The notes under the pieces are model-generated. The model ran no database searches. It saw only the letters and a program-made list of their open reading frames with translations, and was not told the DNA's origin. DNA of 64,000 bases from Podocnemis expansa (Eukaryota > Chordata > Testudines > Podocnemididae), in the NCBI GenBank assembly GCA_007922195.1, contig ML682007.1, forward strand, positions 11,790,562-11,854,561. The letters run 5' to 3'. This document shows positions 1-10,545 of this stretch, one piece after another. Made by a program: the position numbers and the translations under genes. How positions within the stretch are numbered: position 1 is the stretch's first letter; every line of letters starts with the position of its first letter.

Positions 1-47
1 GCCAAATCTTTATGAAGGTATACTGTCATCCAATTACATAGAGACTA

Positions 48-51
<4 letters not shown>

Positions 52-108
<57 letters not shown>
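52..108. repeat. (TG)n microsatellite running into (AG)n
   Basis: About 23 uninterrupted TG units (52-97) pass directly into about six AG units. It is a compound simple repeat, likely length-polymorphic and with no sign of function. Confidence 0.97.
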
Positions 109-109
109 T

Positions 110-449
110 TTCAAATATGGGCAGTAAAGTTGTGATGGAAATGAAAAAAATTGGACCACTGATGAAAGTGGGGGGGGATGCTTATAGCTAAATAATCCCC
201 AGTTTGCATTCCTTCGGGCTTTTAAAACTCTAGCTCAAGGCAGTGGTATTTTGGGAATTTAAGACTGGGTGACTTTTGTGAGTTTTTTTAATGAAGTTGC
301 ATAAAGTTTGTGTTTAAATGGGGTGTAAATTATTCACATCCTTAATACTAGTCTGGACCTATCTCTTTAACCCTCTCTGTCAACCATTTCATCTCATCTT
401 ACATAAATTCTGTGACAGAGTCAAGCCTGATGGCTACAAGAGATGAGGG
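110..449. other. Unassigned AT-rich sequence
   Basis: I see no frame, repeat or RNA motif here apart from a run of eight G near 171-178. Confidence 0.6.
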
Positions 450-1245
450 TTTTTTTTGAGTGGAAGGGCCCCCTTTATTCGGGGGTGATGGTGGGGGCTC
501 CCGGGTCAGGCAAGGGGGGCTGACTTGCAGTAGAAGTGCTGGCCTTGGCCCTGCTGAATGAAGGGGTGATGTGTGCTTGGCTGGCCAATGGCAGGGAAGC
601 CCGACTTGGCAGCTGGCTGTATCTGGACAGGGAGCTTGGGGAGTGGTGGGCAGCTGGGTCTGGTTGGGGTGCAAGGCCTGGGGGTGCATCAGGTGCAGGG
701 TCAACAAGCCAGTAAAGCCCAATAGCTGGTTGGCGTGTTTTAGCTGCTGCTGCAGGGGGATGGTTGTGCTGGTAGGGATGAAACCTGGTTAGGTGGCAAC
801 AAAATGGCCATGTGGTGGGAAAGATTGAGGGGACCGTGGACGGGCTGGCTGGTGGTGTAGCTGACAGGTACGGCCTCACTCGGGGGGAAGTGCTGGCTCT
901 GCCCCATGGCGTAGGGGCTACGGTACTGCCCATGCTCCAGGGTGCCAGGTGTGAAGGCTGGCTGGGAGGCAAAGTGCTGTGTCATGATCACAGAGAGGAC
1001 GAAGACCTGCTTTGTCCAGTCAGCCGATATCAGCATCCCAGTCTGGCTGTGGCCACCAGGACTCCCCTGCATGTGAGGATGTGGGTCTTGGTGTGCACGG
1101 CCATGCCTTGCTGGTAAGCTGCTGCCATCAGAGTCGTCAAGTCGCTCTGCTCCTTGCGTTGCCGCTTCCCCTTCTCATGGAGCACCTTCTTCAGCTGCGA
1201 AAGAGGAGTGGAGGGCAGCCATGTCAGCGGCAGGCTCAGCAAAGC
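450..1245 (-). pseudogene. Decayed retrocopy of a Pro/Gln/His/Ser-rich protein
   Basis: Read on the minus strand, this GC-rich block ends with AATAAA (TTTATT on plus at 474-479) followed by an A8 tract (plus T at 450-457), the usual 3' end of a retrotransposed mRNA. Upstream, low-complexity coding-like sequence rich in Pro, Gln, His and Ser is spread over all three reverse frames. It includes a lysine/arginine-rich stretch (QLKKVLHEKGKRQRKEQ, about 1140-1195) and QHFASQPAFTPGT (about 930-970). The reading switches frame at about 1070 and 745 and contains stops, so it is not translated as one protein. I did not recognise the parent gene. A loose resemblance to Gln/Pro-rich RNA-binding protein C-termini is not enough to name it. 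A weak direct repeat (plus 431-446 and 1347-1360) might be a target duplication, but the right-hand copy lies inside another repeat-like block. Confidence 0.5.
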
Positions 1246-1281
1246 CCTGTTCCTGGGTCAGCAGGGCGGGGCTGCTCTAAG

Positions 1282-1340
1282 CCAATTAAGGCACCTGACT
1301 CCAATTAAGGAGCCTGGCGTCAGTTGGAGCACCTGACTTC
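1282..1340. repeat. Three tandem ~20-bp units
   Basis: Three consecutive units start at 1282, 1301 and 1321. They share the pattern CCAATTAAGG-CACCTGACT with decay in the third (CAGTTGGAGCACCTGACTTC). They lie at the start of a GC-rich repeat-like block reaching about 1710. Confidence 0.75.
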
Positions 1341-1770
1341 ACTCAGTGGCTAGAAGATGATAAGCCCCAGTTGCAGCCAGGCGGGGAGGGAGATTTTGGT
1401 GTGGAGTTTGGAGGAGGAGGACCTAGGATTGGCGTGTGTGGTTGGAGCACAGCAAAGCCTAGCGAAGGATTGCTGAGCTGGATGAGGCTGACTAGTCGCT
1501 GTTGCTACCAGCACCTTGGAGACACAGGTAGCCCTGACAAGCTCACCCAGAGGGGCCATAGGGCCCCAGGCCAAGCAGCCTGGAGAGCCCAACCCCAGGG
1601 CAGGAGGGACTGGGGAAACTATAACTTTGAAGGTTTAGAGGGGGAAAGCTGGGCTCCAGCTGGCTGCCAAGAAGTGCAGGACCCAGTGACTGGGTTTCCC
1701 CAGTTTTTCACAATAAGTATGTGTGAATCCTTGTTGATCGTGACTTTAGAGGGCCTGTTATCATAATATC
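1341..1770. other. GC-rich repeat-like block, possibly an LTR or untranslated part of a retroelement
   Basis: The base composition is clearly richer in G and C than the flanks and stops near 1710, where AT-rich sequence resumes. An open frame of 131 codons on plus (1371-1766) has no recognisable domain and looks like a chance frame. I believe similar blocks recur in reptile genomes, but cannot show it from this window. Confidence 0.3.
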
Positions 1771-2754
1771 AGTAAAGAAAATAGAGGTGGAAGTTACAGC
1801 ACTTTGCAATAGGTGCTTATCATTTGCTAGAATTGGCTACAGAGTTAACATTATGTATCAGCAAGTGGACAAAATAATTAAGGGATGTCTCTGCTGCAGT
1901 GCCAACAGTAAAAGGGGGGGGAAAAAAAACTTAAGGAATTTTCATTGAGTCCTTCCCTCCTATAATTTAAAGCATATTGTTTGAACTGGGGTCACCCAAA
2001 CCCACAATTTATGAAATATGCAATCTGTCAGCCTTGTTTCTGAGTAAACTAGGTATTAAACTCAGTTTGGCAGTTGACCATTGTGTGAACATAACGGAGG
2101 ATATCACTGTTGTTTATATAGCTCTAAAACACAGAACAGGGTTTTAAAGAGCCATTTACATCTAAAAAGAAAAGTTCACTCTAAATTCTTATGGCATGAT
2201 AAGAGATTGTAAAAGCATGAGATGGCCTCAGTTTTTATAAAGTGAAGATGCAGTTTGGTGATTGTTTAGAGCAGAGAAACATAAAGCTGTTAATTTTTCT
2301 TTATGGTAGCATAAACCCATCCCATTCAAAGGCCAGCACCGGACAATCTTAAATGCATTTATTTCACTTAAGCTGAGAGGTGAGACTGAAGTTTATTTTG
2401 ATCTATAGCATTAACACTTGCGATGAGAAATGAAATGAAAACAGAGGGAGGGTGGGTAATTAAAAGCAAAGGATTTGGGTGAAGGTGCTGGGATGTGTCT
2501 CACACAACAGTTGGTGTCCTATATAAACATTAGTACGGTTCTCTTGGTTATCTCATGGGATGTCAGTCTTCTGATGTTATACATCAGAAATATAAACGGT
2601 AGTACACACACACAAAATAATGTGTAACTTTACCCTACGTTGGAAAATGGGAACTTAGAACAGTGCATAAAAGATCTGATTTTAAGAGGCATAGCGAACT
2701 TCCTGGAGAGTGCTGAATGTCTTTTATACCATGGACACCAGTATCTATGTCCAT
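1771..2754. other. Unassigned AT-rich sequence
   Basis: I see no long frame, terminal repeat or RNA gene. It contains short homopurine runs only. Confidence 0.6.
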
Positions 2755-3110
2755 TCTTGCAAGCTATCAAGGCTTCAGAGAGAAGCTTCTGACATCAAAT
2801 TTATTTGCAAATTTGATTGCATTGTTTCAGGGCTTAATAGGGACTTTGGATTTTTTTCTCTCATTACAGCAGGTGATTTGACCTCATCTGCCTCTATATG
2901 CTGTTCCCCACTACTTGAATTTTTATAACTGCTTTGCTTTGCTGTTACTGTGTTACCTAGTCCCCTGACTTTTGCTTCCCTGCATTTATTTTCTCCCATT
3001 CTATAAGTTCCCTCATCTTCAAAGCATCTGACAAAGTGGGATTTTCTCCCATTAAAGCTCATGCAATAAATAAATTTTAGTCTTTAGTGCCACAGGACTC
3101 CTTGTTTATG
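2755..3110 (+). mobile_element. Penelope-like element, 3' end: endonuclease C-terminus plus tail
   Basis: The plus frame at 2761-2874 reads KLSRLQREASDIKFICKFD followed by a GLNRDFGF-like block. This matches the C-terminal part of PLE GIY-YIG endonucleases (LQRE, hydrophobic helix, GLN+D). The same LQRE block ends the better preserved endonuclease relic at 38123-38494. After about 150 bp of non-coding sequence comes the tail shared by many short repeats in this window: a hammerhead-like core decayed to CTGACAA at 3028-3034, stem sequence GTGGG, then CAATAAATAAATTTTAG and the conserved CCACAGGACTCCTTG. This copy is what ties the scattered tail repeats to a PLE. The reading frame is broken downstream and the copy is inactive. 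Confidence 0.75.
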
Positions 3111-3617
3111 TCCGTTCAGTTCATTGTCTCTCTGCAGATTTTGTTAAGGATACAATTTGCATCATATTATGGTGGTTGTGGGGTTTTTTTTGTTTGGTTT
3201 GTCCCTCCCCACAACACTGGATGCTGATTTTGGACTATCACAGCTTTCGGGAGATGGACAGAGGCCACTGGTTGCATATAAGCCATCAAACGAACTTCAG
3301 ATAACTACAGCTGACTGCTGCACACTGAGTCCTAGTTCATATTTGCAGTACTTTTCGGCGGCAGTCAATGGGAGATGTGCAAGGTTTGTAAAATAGCTTG
3401 TGTATCTCCCATTGACTTACTAAATTCTCCCTATGCTTGACACTAAGCCAACCAGAAATGCAATCTGCTTAGCTTACTGATACTCCAGTTCTGGACCTGG
3501 GGTTGCTATGGTGATTTCTGGATCAATTGAGTGTGTCTACACAGCCTGCTCAATCGAACCCAGAAGATTGCGCTGACAGCCCCATCATTATAGACTTAGA
3601 TTTAGCCCTTGTAAGCT
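3111..3617. other. Unassigned sequence
   Basis: No supported gene. GTGTCTACACAGC at about 3533 resembles the TIR start of Harbinger-type MITEs, but no partner end was found. Confidence 0.5.
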
Positions 3618-3627
3618 AATTACTAAC

Positions 3628-4227
3628 GAGACAGGATGGTAAGGGAACATCCTTTATTTGGACCAACTTCTGCTGCTCAGAGAGACAAGCTTTCAAGCTT
3701 ACACCAATCTTCAGGTGTGGAAATTGTACTCAAAAACAGCACAGCTAAACACAAAGTGGAACAGATTGTTTAGTATAAGGAGCTAACACACATTTCAAAG
3801 GGTCATTCAAGGAGAAGTGGCCAGTTAACACCCCTCTAGTTATGGAGGGGAGGGATGGGCAGAGATAGCAAGTGAGGAGCACTATTATAGATTATTGTAA
3901 TGAGCCATAAATCCAATGTATTTATTCAGTCCATGACTTTTAGCGGCTAACAAAGTTATGAATTTAAGCCCCCAGGCTTATCGTTTGAAAGTGTTCTGTG
4001 TTTCCTTTGAGGACGAGGACTGAATGATCCCTTCAAATACATATTAACTACTTATGCTAAACACTCCGTTCTATCTTATATTTAGCTTGTAACCATGCTG
4101 AGCATATTTCCCAGACCTAAAGAAGAGTTAGACAAGCTTCTGAGCTGAACCACTCTCAACAAAAGTTGGTCCAATAATGGTTGAATCTTTAATATTCTGG
4201 GACCAACAAGGCTACTATGATGCATAC
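3628..4227. mobile_element. Second Penelope-like subfamily, inverted arrangement with target duplication
   Basis: The left part (3628 to about 4035) is a PLE 3' end on the minus strand. It includes a short endonuclease C-terminal relic (KFITLLAAKSHGLNKYIGF on minus near 3900-3980), a 3' untranslated part, and a tail with CTGAAGA and GAAA core elements at 3691-3714 (minus) followed by a TTGGTCCAA motif. The right part (about 4035-4220) is the same tail on plus, again with TTGGTCCAATAA, ending GGGACCAACAAGGCTAC. The unit is flanked by AATTACTAAC (3618-3627) and AATTTCTAAC (4228-4237), 9 of 10 identical, which supports one insertion. It is not the same sequence as the tail family ending in CCACAGGACTCC, but has the same layout. 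Confidence 0.7.
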
Positions 4228-4237
4228 AATTTCTAAC

Positions 4238-7200
4238 CAGGTAGAGGAGACTTGGGAGGGAAAAAAAAAAGCTGATTCTTGCATTCATCTGGAACTGCTG
4301 GAAAAAGGAAAGTATGGCTGAATTCTTCTAAAGGAATGTATGGCTTCAAGAATTCCCTTAAGTGTCTGCCACAGCTATGGTAACAGAATTAGTTGGCAAG
4401 AACTAGTTGCCCAATGAATGACCATAACTGTATTTACAGGGAAGGAGGCAAAGTGGGCATTGTCAGCCAAAAGCAAGATATGGAAGAGACACACAGGGTC
4501 ATGTGCCACTGCTGACACCCACCCTACAAGTGCTGAGCTGCCCAGAGTTTGCTATGTTCAGCCTTCTGGAGGTGCATGGGAGGCTCTGTTGTGTCCACTC
4601 TGTCTCTCCAACTGTCCTGGCACAAACTGGGCTCTCTCAGACATCTCTCTTGATGCAATCCGGGCCTGATCCAGGAATGACGGAGGCAGAACGGAGCCAC
4701 TCTGCTGACCAGGTGCTTGCAGCATCTGTAATTGGATGCCACTTCTGGATCCTGTTGCAACTTAACTATCTGTTTCTTGTACCAGTGAGTGCCCGTGGGG
4801 CAGCATATAGAGGAAGAGGGGTAACATTGGGGGAGAGATGAATCAGCCCCCAGCAGGGAGTTCTGAGCTACAGACCATTTCAGAGGGACGGAAAAGCATG
4901 TATTTTGCTCTCTTCACCCCATGCCATGTGCATGGGTAGCAGAGGCCTGTGGATGCTTGGGCATGCCACAGACATCTTCATGTTATTGCCTCTCTGTAGT
5001 TCTCATTTTTTCTAATCCCCTTCCCCACCCCTTAACTACTGAAGCTAAACAATGCCAGCTTGATGAGTACAAGCAGCCTCTGTGAACTCTAACAGGCAGG
5101 TTCCTGTGCCTGTGGGGCAGCTATGTTTAATCTTGTAGAGTTAGTTAAAATTTGGGTGGGGGCCACAGCAGCTAGCAAAAGTCATATGGGGGGGGGCATG
5201 CTGTCTGGGATGGGAGACCACTGGTGGGGAGGATGTTTGGAGTGGATGTCAGTACTGTTGTGCTTTAACCATGGAGTATTGTATTGTGGGGAGTTGCTAG
5301 ATTGGTTCCTGAGATAATTTGGGGTACCTCAGTAGGGACAGAAGGGGGATAGGATAGGTCAAGGGGAAGAGGAAGATATGGTGGAATCATGGCAGGGAAG
5401 TGGAAGTCCAGCATGAGGCATCCGTTTGGCAGCAGCAATGGCTGGGGCTTTCCCTTTAAGCCAACCTATTCCCCTCTACTCTTCCCCCCAAGCTCTGGCA
5501 AGTACCAATCCAAACAGGGAGAGAACTGATAAGCCAGGCAGCTGTCTTCAGCAAGCGAATGAGGTGTGCACATGCGCATTGACCTCCAAAATATAGCAGT
5601 TAAACTACGCCTATGTGTATGACATACAGAGATGCATCCCATATTGGCATTCTCTTGTCTAGTTCAAATGGATGTTGGTTACTTTCCTGCCTGAAAGGAA
5701 AGTCTGTGACTGACATAAACTAGGGTGCATTTGAGAATTTATGAGGGGCAATGTAGGTTCTGTGTACTGTATATACTAACTTCTTATTTTTGAAGGAAAG
5801 AGTACATGCTCTTTTTGATGGTGGTGAACATTTAACATAGGCAAACTGCTGTCTGGATCCCTGCTGAATCCTTTTATAACATGGAAATCTTTTGTTTCTA
5901 GTCCTTAGTTCATCTTTACAGTGATGTTGTTTCTTAATCAGTAAATCAAATGCTTCGGAAAGGCGTGTGCAGGGTTTGTTATTGAAAAGTTAGCAGTTCT
6001 CATGAAGAACTAACACTCAATATCTATTTCATTTTCTCTGTACAAGGAAGACTGCAGTATCTCAAAGTACAGAATAGTCGCTGTTAGTAAATGAAGTCCA
6101 TCATCTAAATTCAATTTGCGTATCTGACCCATATTTTTGTGTGAATTTATGTAAATCAGTTTTATTGTTTGTGTTGCGTTTTTCCCCATGTGTAAATGGG
6201 GTTAATGATATTTACCAATAGTCCTTGAATTGTGAGGCTTAATTCATTATTTATACAGTAATTAGAGATCATTAGATGGGAGATGCTGTAGAAAACTTGT
6301 TTTTTCATTCTTGCATAACTAAATGCTCAAACAATTTTTTTGAAATGTTCCAAAGCAGTTCACTCCTTGGTTGAGAACAAACTTAAGAGATGTCAACCAG
6401 AAAGGAAAATTACAAAGGAGTGATAACGGGGTTAGAGCAAAATTGTTCTTTCAGCAATATTAGTATGTGACTGTGATATCATTTCTTTTGGCAGAAGAAT
6501 CAGGAACACAAATTCCTCAAGAACTCAGGAAACTAAATGATGCCTCAAGTGTGGTTAAATCACATTGCTAATGAAGTTTTCAAAAGGGTTGGGTCCAGCT
6601 AGAAAATTCAGAATTGGGTTTGAATTTTCCTAATGGAGAAATGTGTTTAGCTTAAGAAGTTTGCCCTTATGGATTGGTTAGTCAACAGTGTTAGGGTCTC
6701 CCTCTAATCAGTGATATTTGGACTGAGGAAATGAGCCAGGTTCATCTCAGATATTTAAACAATATTTACGGTAATTCCCCATTTCCTCTGCTACAAGAAT
6801 GACTTAAAAACAAGTCATTAATTTTCAGCAAAACAGTTGCAAGCGAGTTTTAAATTATTCTTATTACCAAACCTGTAATTAATGACACTCAGTATTTCAC
6901 ATAACATTTATTGCCTGTGACAAAGGTACAACACCCAACACAAGAAGCTTTCAAAACCTGCTCAGTTGTTTTCTCTCTTCATTAGAGGTGGGGGAGGATA
7001 ACTGCTGTTGACTTTTATATACAAATGCTTTTCAAATGACACAAGCCAAAGTAAATAATCATATTCATTGTATTAGCAAAATCGGATGTTAATCTAGATG
7101 TACATTCATAGCAATAAGCAGCAGTTCCTGACAAGAGACCCTGTTGTATAGAACTACTATCCTTTAGAACTCAATTAGAGTGAAAGGCTACCTTGTCGTA

Positions 7201-8485
7201 GTGATATGAATTTCAGTTTTCTCAATGGAACCACATTTTAGCCTATAATTCATATTTATGAAAGCCATCTGAGATAGAATGAAAAAAGAAGCAGAGTAAT
7301 CATCGTTTGAAACATGTCCAAATCTGTCACATTCATAAATGCCATTAGCAGTACAACATCAGACTTTAGTTTTTACTAGTTGTGTTAATCCCATTGCAGA
7401 TGTTCACTGAAAGCAGGTTAGCAGCACAGAAGCTCATTGCAATTTTCCCAATTTTATTGTCTCATGCAAATTGACACAGAAGCATGAGTTCCTACATCAA
7501 ATGAAATCACAGCACTTCATCTCACCTTTTGTCCTCCCTTTGTCCAGGGTGATGCTACCTAGTACTTCAGAAGAAGGCAAAAAACCTCCAGTAGTGAAGT
7601 TGCTTATTTGTGCAGTACTCTCATAAATGCTAAGGGAAATAAGTTCCTTTCTGTCGTCTAAAAACAGTTGAAAGAGTCTCTGAATTACACAAAAGAGATG
7701 TGCTAACAAAAAGATATTCAGTTAGAACACCACATTTACTAACCAATATGCAGCTGTGAATAGTACAACAATTTGCTCACATCTTTGTTTTCTTCTTCAT
7801 TTGGAGCCTATTCTTGAGATGTCTTGGTCAGGGTAATTGATTTTAGTTGTATCTTTTTCCAATTCCCAAACGTATGTGCTAGGTTACATATAAGTGCTTA
7901 AGAAAAGTGCAATGATTTACTGACATCCAAATCTCCATGCTCAGAGATGATAGGAGTTGAGGGTCCAAAAGCATTTGAAAATGCCCAGAGGAATATATTC
8001 TTGGAAGTCAAAGTTACAATATCTTTGTGTGTCTACTTAATGAGATTCTTCTATGCAGGTAGAAAAGTAATAGTAGCATTCCTGGCAGTAAAGGGAAATT
8101 AGTACAATAAAAAAAAGAACTTATTCATACTGACATTAAGATCTTAAATAACTAAGCTGTAAAACGTAACAGACCCAAACCATACTGTGGAATTTATATA
8201 TATAAAAAAATCATTTAAAAATGTTAACTTTACTGCATTTGCTAGTGAGATGATTGCATCAGGGTAACAGACAGTCTCCATCATTTCTCAAAGATTAGCT
8301 ATTTGTTAGATAACTTTGTACATTGCTTCTTTATATCCAGTTCATTTCACACTATGCTTTGCTTTGTACACGAAAACTGACTGTGTAGATTCCATGCTGT
8401 TTTTTTGAATGTGCAGGTTAATCTAAACCCTCCCTTTGAAAACCATGCTGTCTGAGACAATGTCAAATATGTAAAGTTTTGGAGG
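4238..8485. other. Unassigned, mostly AT-rich sequence
   Basis: No supported exon, RNA gene or mobile element. A short G-rich patch lies at 5120-5300. The frames present are all under 115 codons, have no recognised domain and are not bounded by convincing splice signals. Confidence 0.5.
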
Positions 8486-8621
8486 GGTGGTAGCCATGTT
8501 AGTCTATTTCAGCAAAACAAACAAGAAGTTGTGTGGCACTTCTAAAAGACTAATAATAATGCCCATGAAAGCTTATCCATTAAATAAATTTGTTAGTCTT
8601 TAAAAATGCCGCAGGAGTTCT
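8486..8621. mobile_element. Penelope-like tail, inverted dimer
   Basis: The left half is an antisense tail (GTAGCCATGTTAGTCTA, CAGCAAAACAAACAAG). The right half is a sense tail (AAATAAATTTGTTAGTC, then a decayed CAGGAGTTCTTG), with a GAAAGCTTA remnant of the hammerhead-like core between them. The two halves are roughly reverse complements. No clear target duplication remains. Confidence 0.7.
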
Positions 8622-8665
8622 TGGGGGTTTTCTCCCCCATGTATATACAGTATATCTATCTTAGC

Positions 8666-8779
8666 AGGGTTCAAAAGGGGCAGCCATGTTAGTCTAGTGA
8701 AGCAAAAAAAGGAAGGAGTTTTGTGGCACTTTAAGACTAACAGATTTATTTATTGCATGAGCTTTCGTGGGAGAAAATT
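8666..8779 (-). mobile_element. Penelope-like tail running into the assembly gap
   Basis: On minus, the sequence coming out of the gap reads TTTTCTCCCACGAAAGC, the 3' side of stem II and the GAAA of the hammerhead-like core. It continues with CAATAAATAAATCTGTTAG, the GTGCCAC region and the terminal GACTAACATGGCTGCC. It is one of the least decayed tails in the window, cut at the stem II loop by the unresolved bases. Confidence 0.75.
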
Positions 8780-9179
8780 NNNNNNNNNNNNNNNNNNNNN
8801 NNNNNNNNNNNNNNNNNNNNNNNNNNNNNNNNNNNNNNNNNNNNNNNNNNNNNNNNNNNNNNNNNNNNNNNNNNNNNNNNNNNNNNNNNNNNNNNNNNNN
8901 NNNNNNNNNNNNNNNNNNNNNNNNNNNNNNNNNNNNNNNNNNNNNNNNNNNNNNNNNNNNNNNNNNNNNNNNNNNNNNNNNNNNNNNNNNNNNNNNNNNN
9001 NNNNNNNNNNNNNNNNNNNNNNNNNNNNNNNNNNNNNNNNNNNNNNNNNNNNNNNNNNNNNNNNNNNNNNNNNNNNNNNNNNNNNNNNNNNNNNNNNNNN
9101 NNNNNNNNNNNNNNNNNNNNNNNNNNNNNNNNNNNNNNNNNNNNNNNNNNNNNNNNNNNNNNNNNNNNNNNNNNNNNNN
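8780..9179. other. Assembly gap of 400 N
   Basis: Exactly 400 unresolved bases. Apparent open frames across it are artefacts. The gap starts inside a PLE tail, a family that forms palindromes elsewhere in the window. Confidence 1.
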
Positions 9180-9640
9180 GATGAGGTGTGATTCCTCTAT
9201 CAAGAGCAGCTGGAATATCTAGTATTTAGGTCAATGAGTTCTACTCTATTGTTCCATGCGTTTCTGACTGCATTTCTTGGCATTTTGCAATGGATCCAGT
9301 TTCCTGAGCTGTTGCTGTCAATGTTCTGAACAGAGAGGGCTGGTCATGCAGTTTATGATAAGCTCCCTGTTGGAGCTGGAATCGGAGGCACCTGACCTAT
9401 TGTGTGCCATGCAAATGAACAATGCTGCAGGAAACTCTGCCTGAGCAATTGCTATTGGAACAGGAGAGTTTCCTACAGCAGGCTAGAGAAACCTGGGTCA
9501 CTTGTGCAGGGACCAAAGCAGCACCCAGGCAACCAACATAGGGATGTGTTTTGAAGCTGCTCGCATCAAGTAGATGCACCCTAACATGCCTGCTTACTTT
9601 CCTGAGTGAGATATTGGCGTCTGTGGGCACAGTTGTCTAC
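9180..9640. other. Unassigned sequence, possibly part of the next element
   Basis: Moderate GC. A 77-codon reverse frame at 9397-9630 has no recognised domain. It could be a decayed part of the neighbouring Harbinger-like element, but I cannot show that. Confidence 0.4.
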
Positions 9641-10545
9641 CTGAATCAACACCTAAGCTACTCAAACAAAGCCTTTTCTCCAGCTTAAGTGTAGCCTTTG
9701 TCCCAGGCACAACTCACCATGTCGGCAAATGTTATGCTCCCTTGCTTTGCATCATCCTCCAAATCGACCTCCTTGTCTGCAAATTCTTGGTTGTGCTTGA
9801 GGCAGTGTCTGCTGCCTCAGGGCATGTAAAGGTATCCATGGGTCTCTTGGTGGTGGAGGTGAAGTCGCTGCTGTGGGTGACTTCCAGCTCTTCATAGAAA
9901 CAGCAGGTCTTTAGCTCTGTATCAGAGCAGCAGTTTGATTCCCTAGCATTTTGGTTTCCTTGCTACAGTATATTGATTTTTGCACAATGCTGCAGCATGT
10001 CCACTTTGCTGCCGTTAAATGAGAAATTTGCCCATATGTACTGCTGGAATGGAGCTGGGACTGCACAGACCCTCTCTGCAAATACTGATCTGATCCTGAA
10101 GCTCCAATGCGCTCCAAGCAGGAGAGCATTTCATGCACAAAGCCGCCGTGGTCAGCTAAGATGTGTAGTGTAAGCTCTCCATGCTGACCAAGCAGGAAGT
10201 GGAATGTCAAAAATTCCTGGGACTTTAATGGGGGAGAGGTGCCCAGCTGTAGGGCAGCAAAGTTCAAACTGATAGCTGGAGTGGTCAGGATGGGAATTGT
10301 GGGACACTTCCTGTAGGCCATTTACCATGACAGTACCAAATCTTGTGCCTACACTGATACTCTGTGACTAAAAGATTATTGCAAAAAGCTCTATGCCTCT
10401 TGTTGTAGTGGTTTTATTTTGTTGTGAAATCAGAGGAGTTGGATCATCTGGGTGTAAGGGTTGATTGCAGTGTGTATACCACCACTGTTTTGGTGCAAAA
10501 AGCTGAGTTTGGTTGACAAAAGTCTCTAATATAGACCACCTCTGA
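9640..10545 (-). mobile_element. Decayed Harbinger-like DNA transposon carrying a Myb/SANT-like frame
   Basis: The block contains a reverse-strand relic related to the Myb/SANT-like DNA-binding protein that accompanies PIF/Harbinger transposases. It is followed (plus direction) by a conserved-looking non-coding part that ends near 10540 in AATATAGACC, reminiscent of the GTCTACACT-type TIR in inverse orientation. The left boundary and target duplication are not resolved. Family assignment rests on recalled similarity to reptile Harbinger copies. Confidence 0.5.
9911..10321 (-). pseudogene. Myb/SANT-like DNA-binding protein relic
   Basis: In Harbinger elements this small protein binds the transposon ends and works with the transposase in the nucleus. 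The 136-codon reverse frame includes TYGQISHLTAAKW, matching the region 'YxxISxxLxxxG' of the SANT-like domain, then a stop. Just beyond it, in another frame, comes FYEELEVTHSS-like sequence (reverse strand near 9850-9900), typical of the end of that domain. The part before residue 80 (LADHGGFVHEMLSCLERIG) is not clearly alignable, and the domain's tryptophan pattern is largely gone. There is no good start and the domain is frameshifted, so it is inactive. Confidence 0.45.

Noticed and set aside
475..1250. CpG-island promoter
   Set aside because: GC-rich but CpG-poor by eye, and it ends with a polyadenylation signal and A tract on minus, as expected of a retrocopy.
431..1360. Target duplication of the retrocopy (TGGCTACAAGAGATGA and TGGCTAGAAGATGA)
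   Set aside because: The match needs a 2-bp gap, and the right copy lies within a repeat-like block that runs past it; probably coincidence.
8694..9222. Frames of 143-169 codons
   Set aside because: Almost entirely unresolved N; artefacts of the assembly gap.
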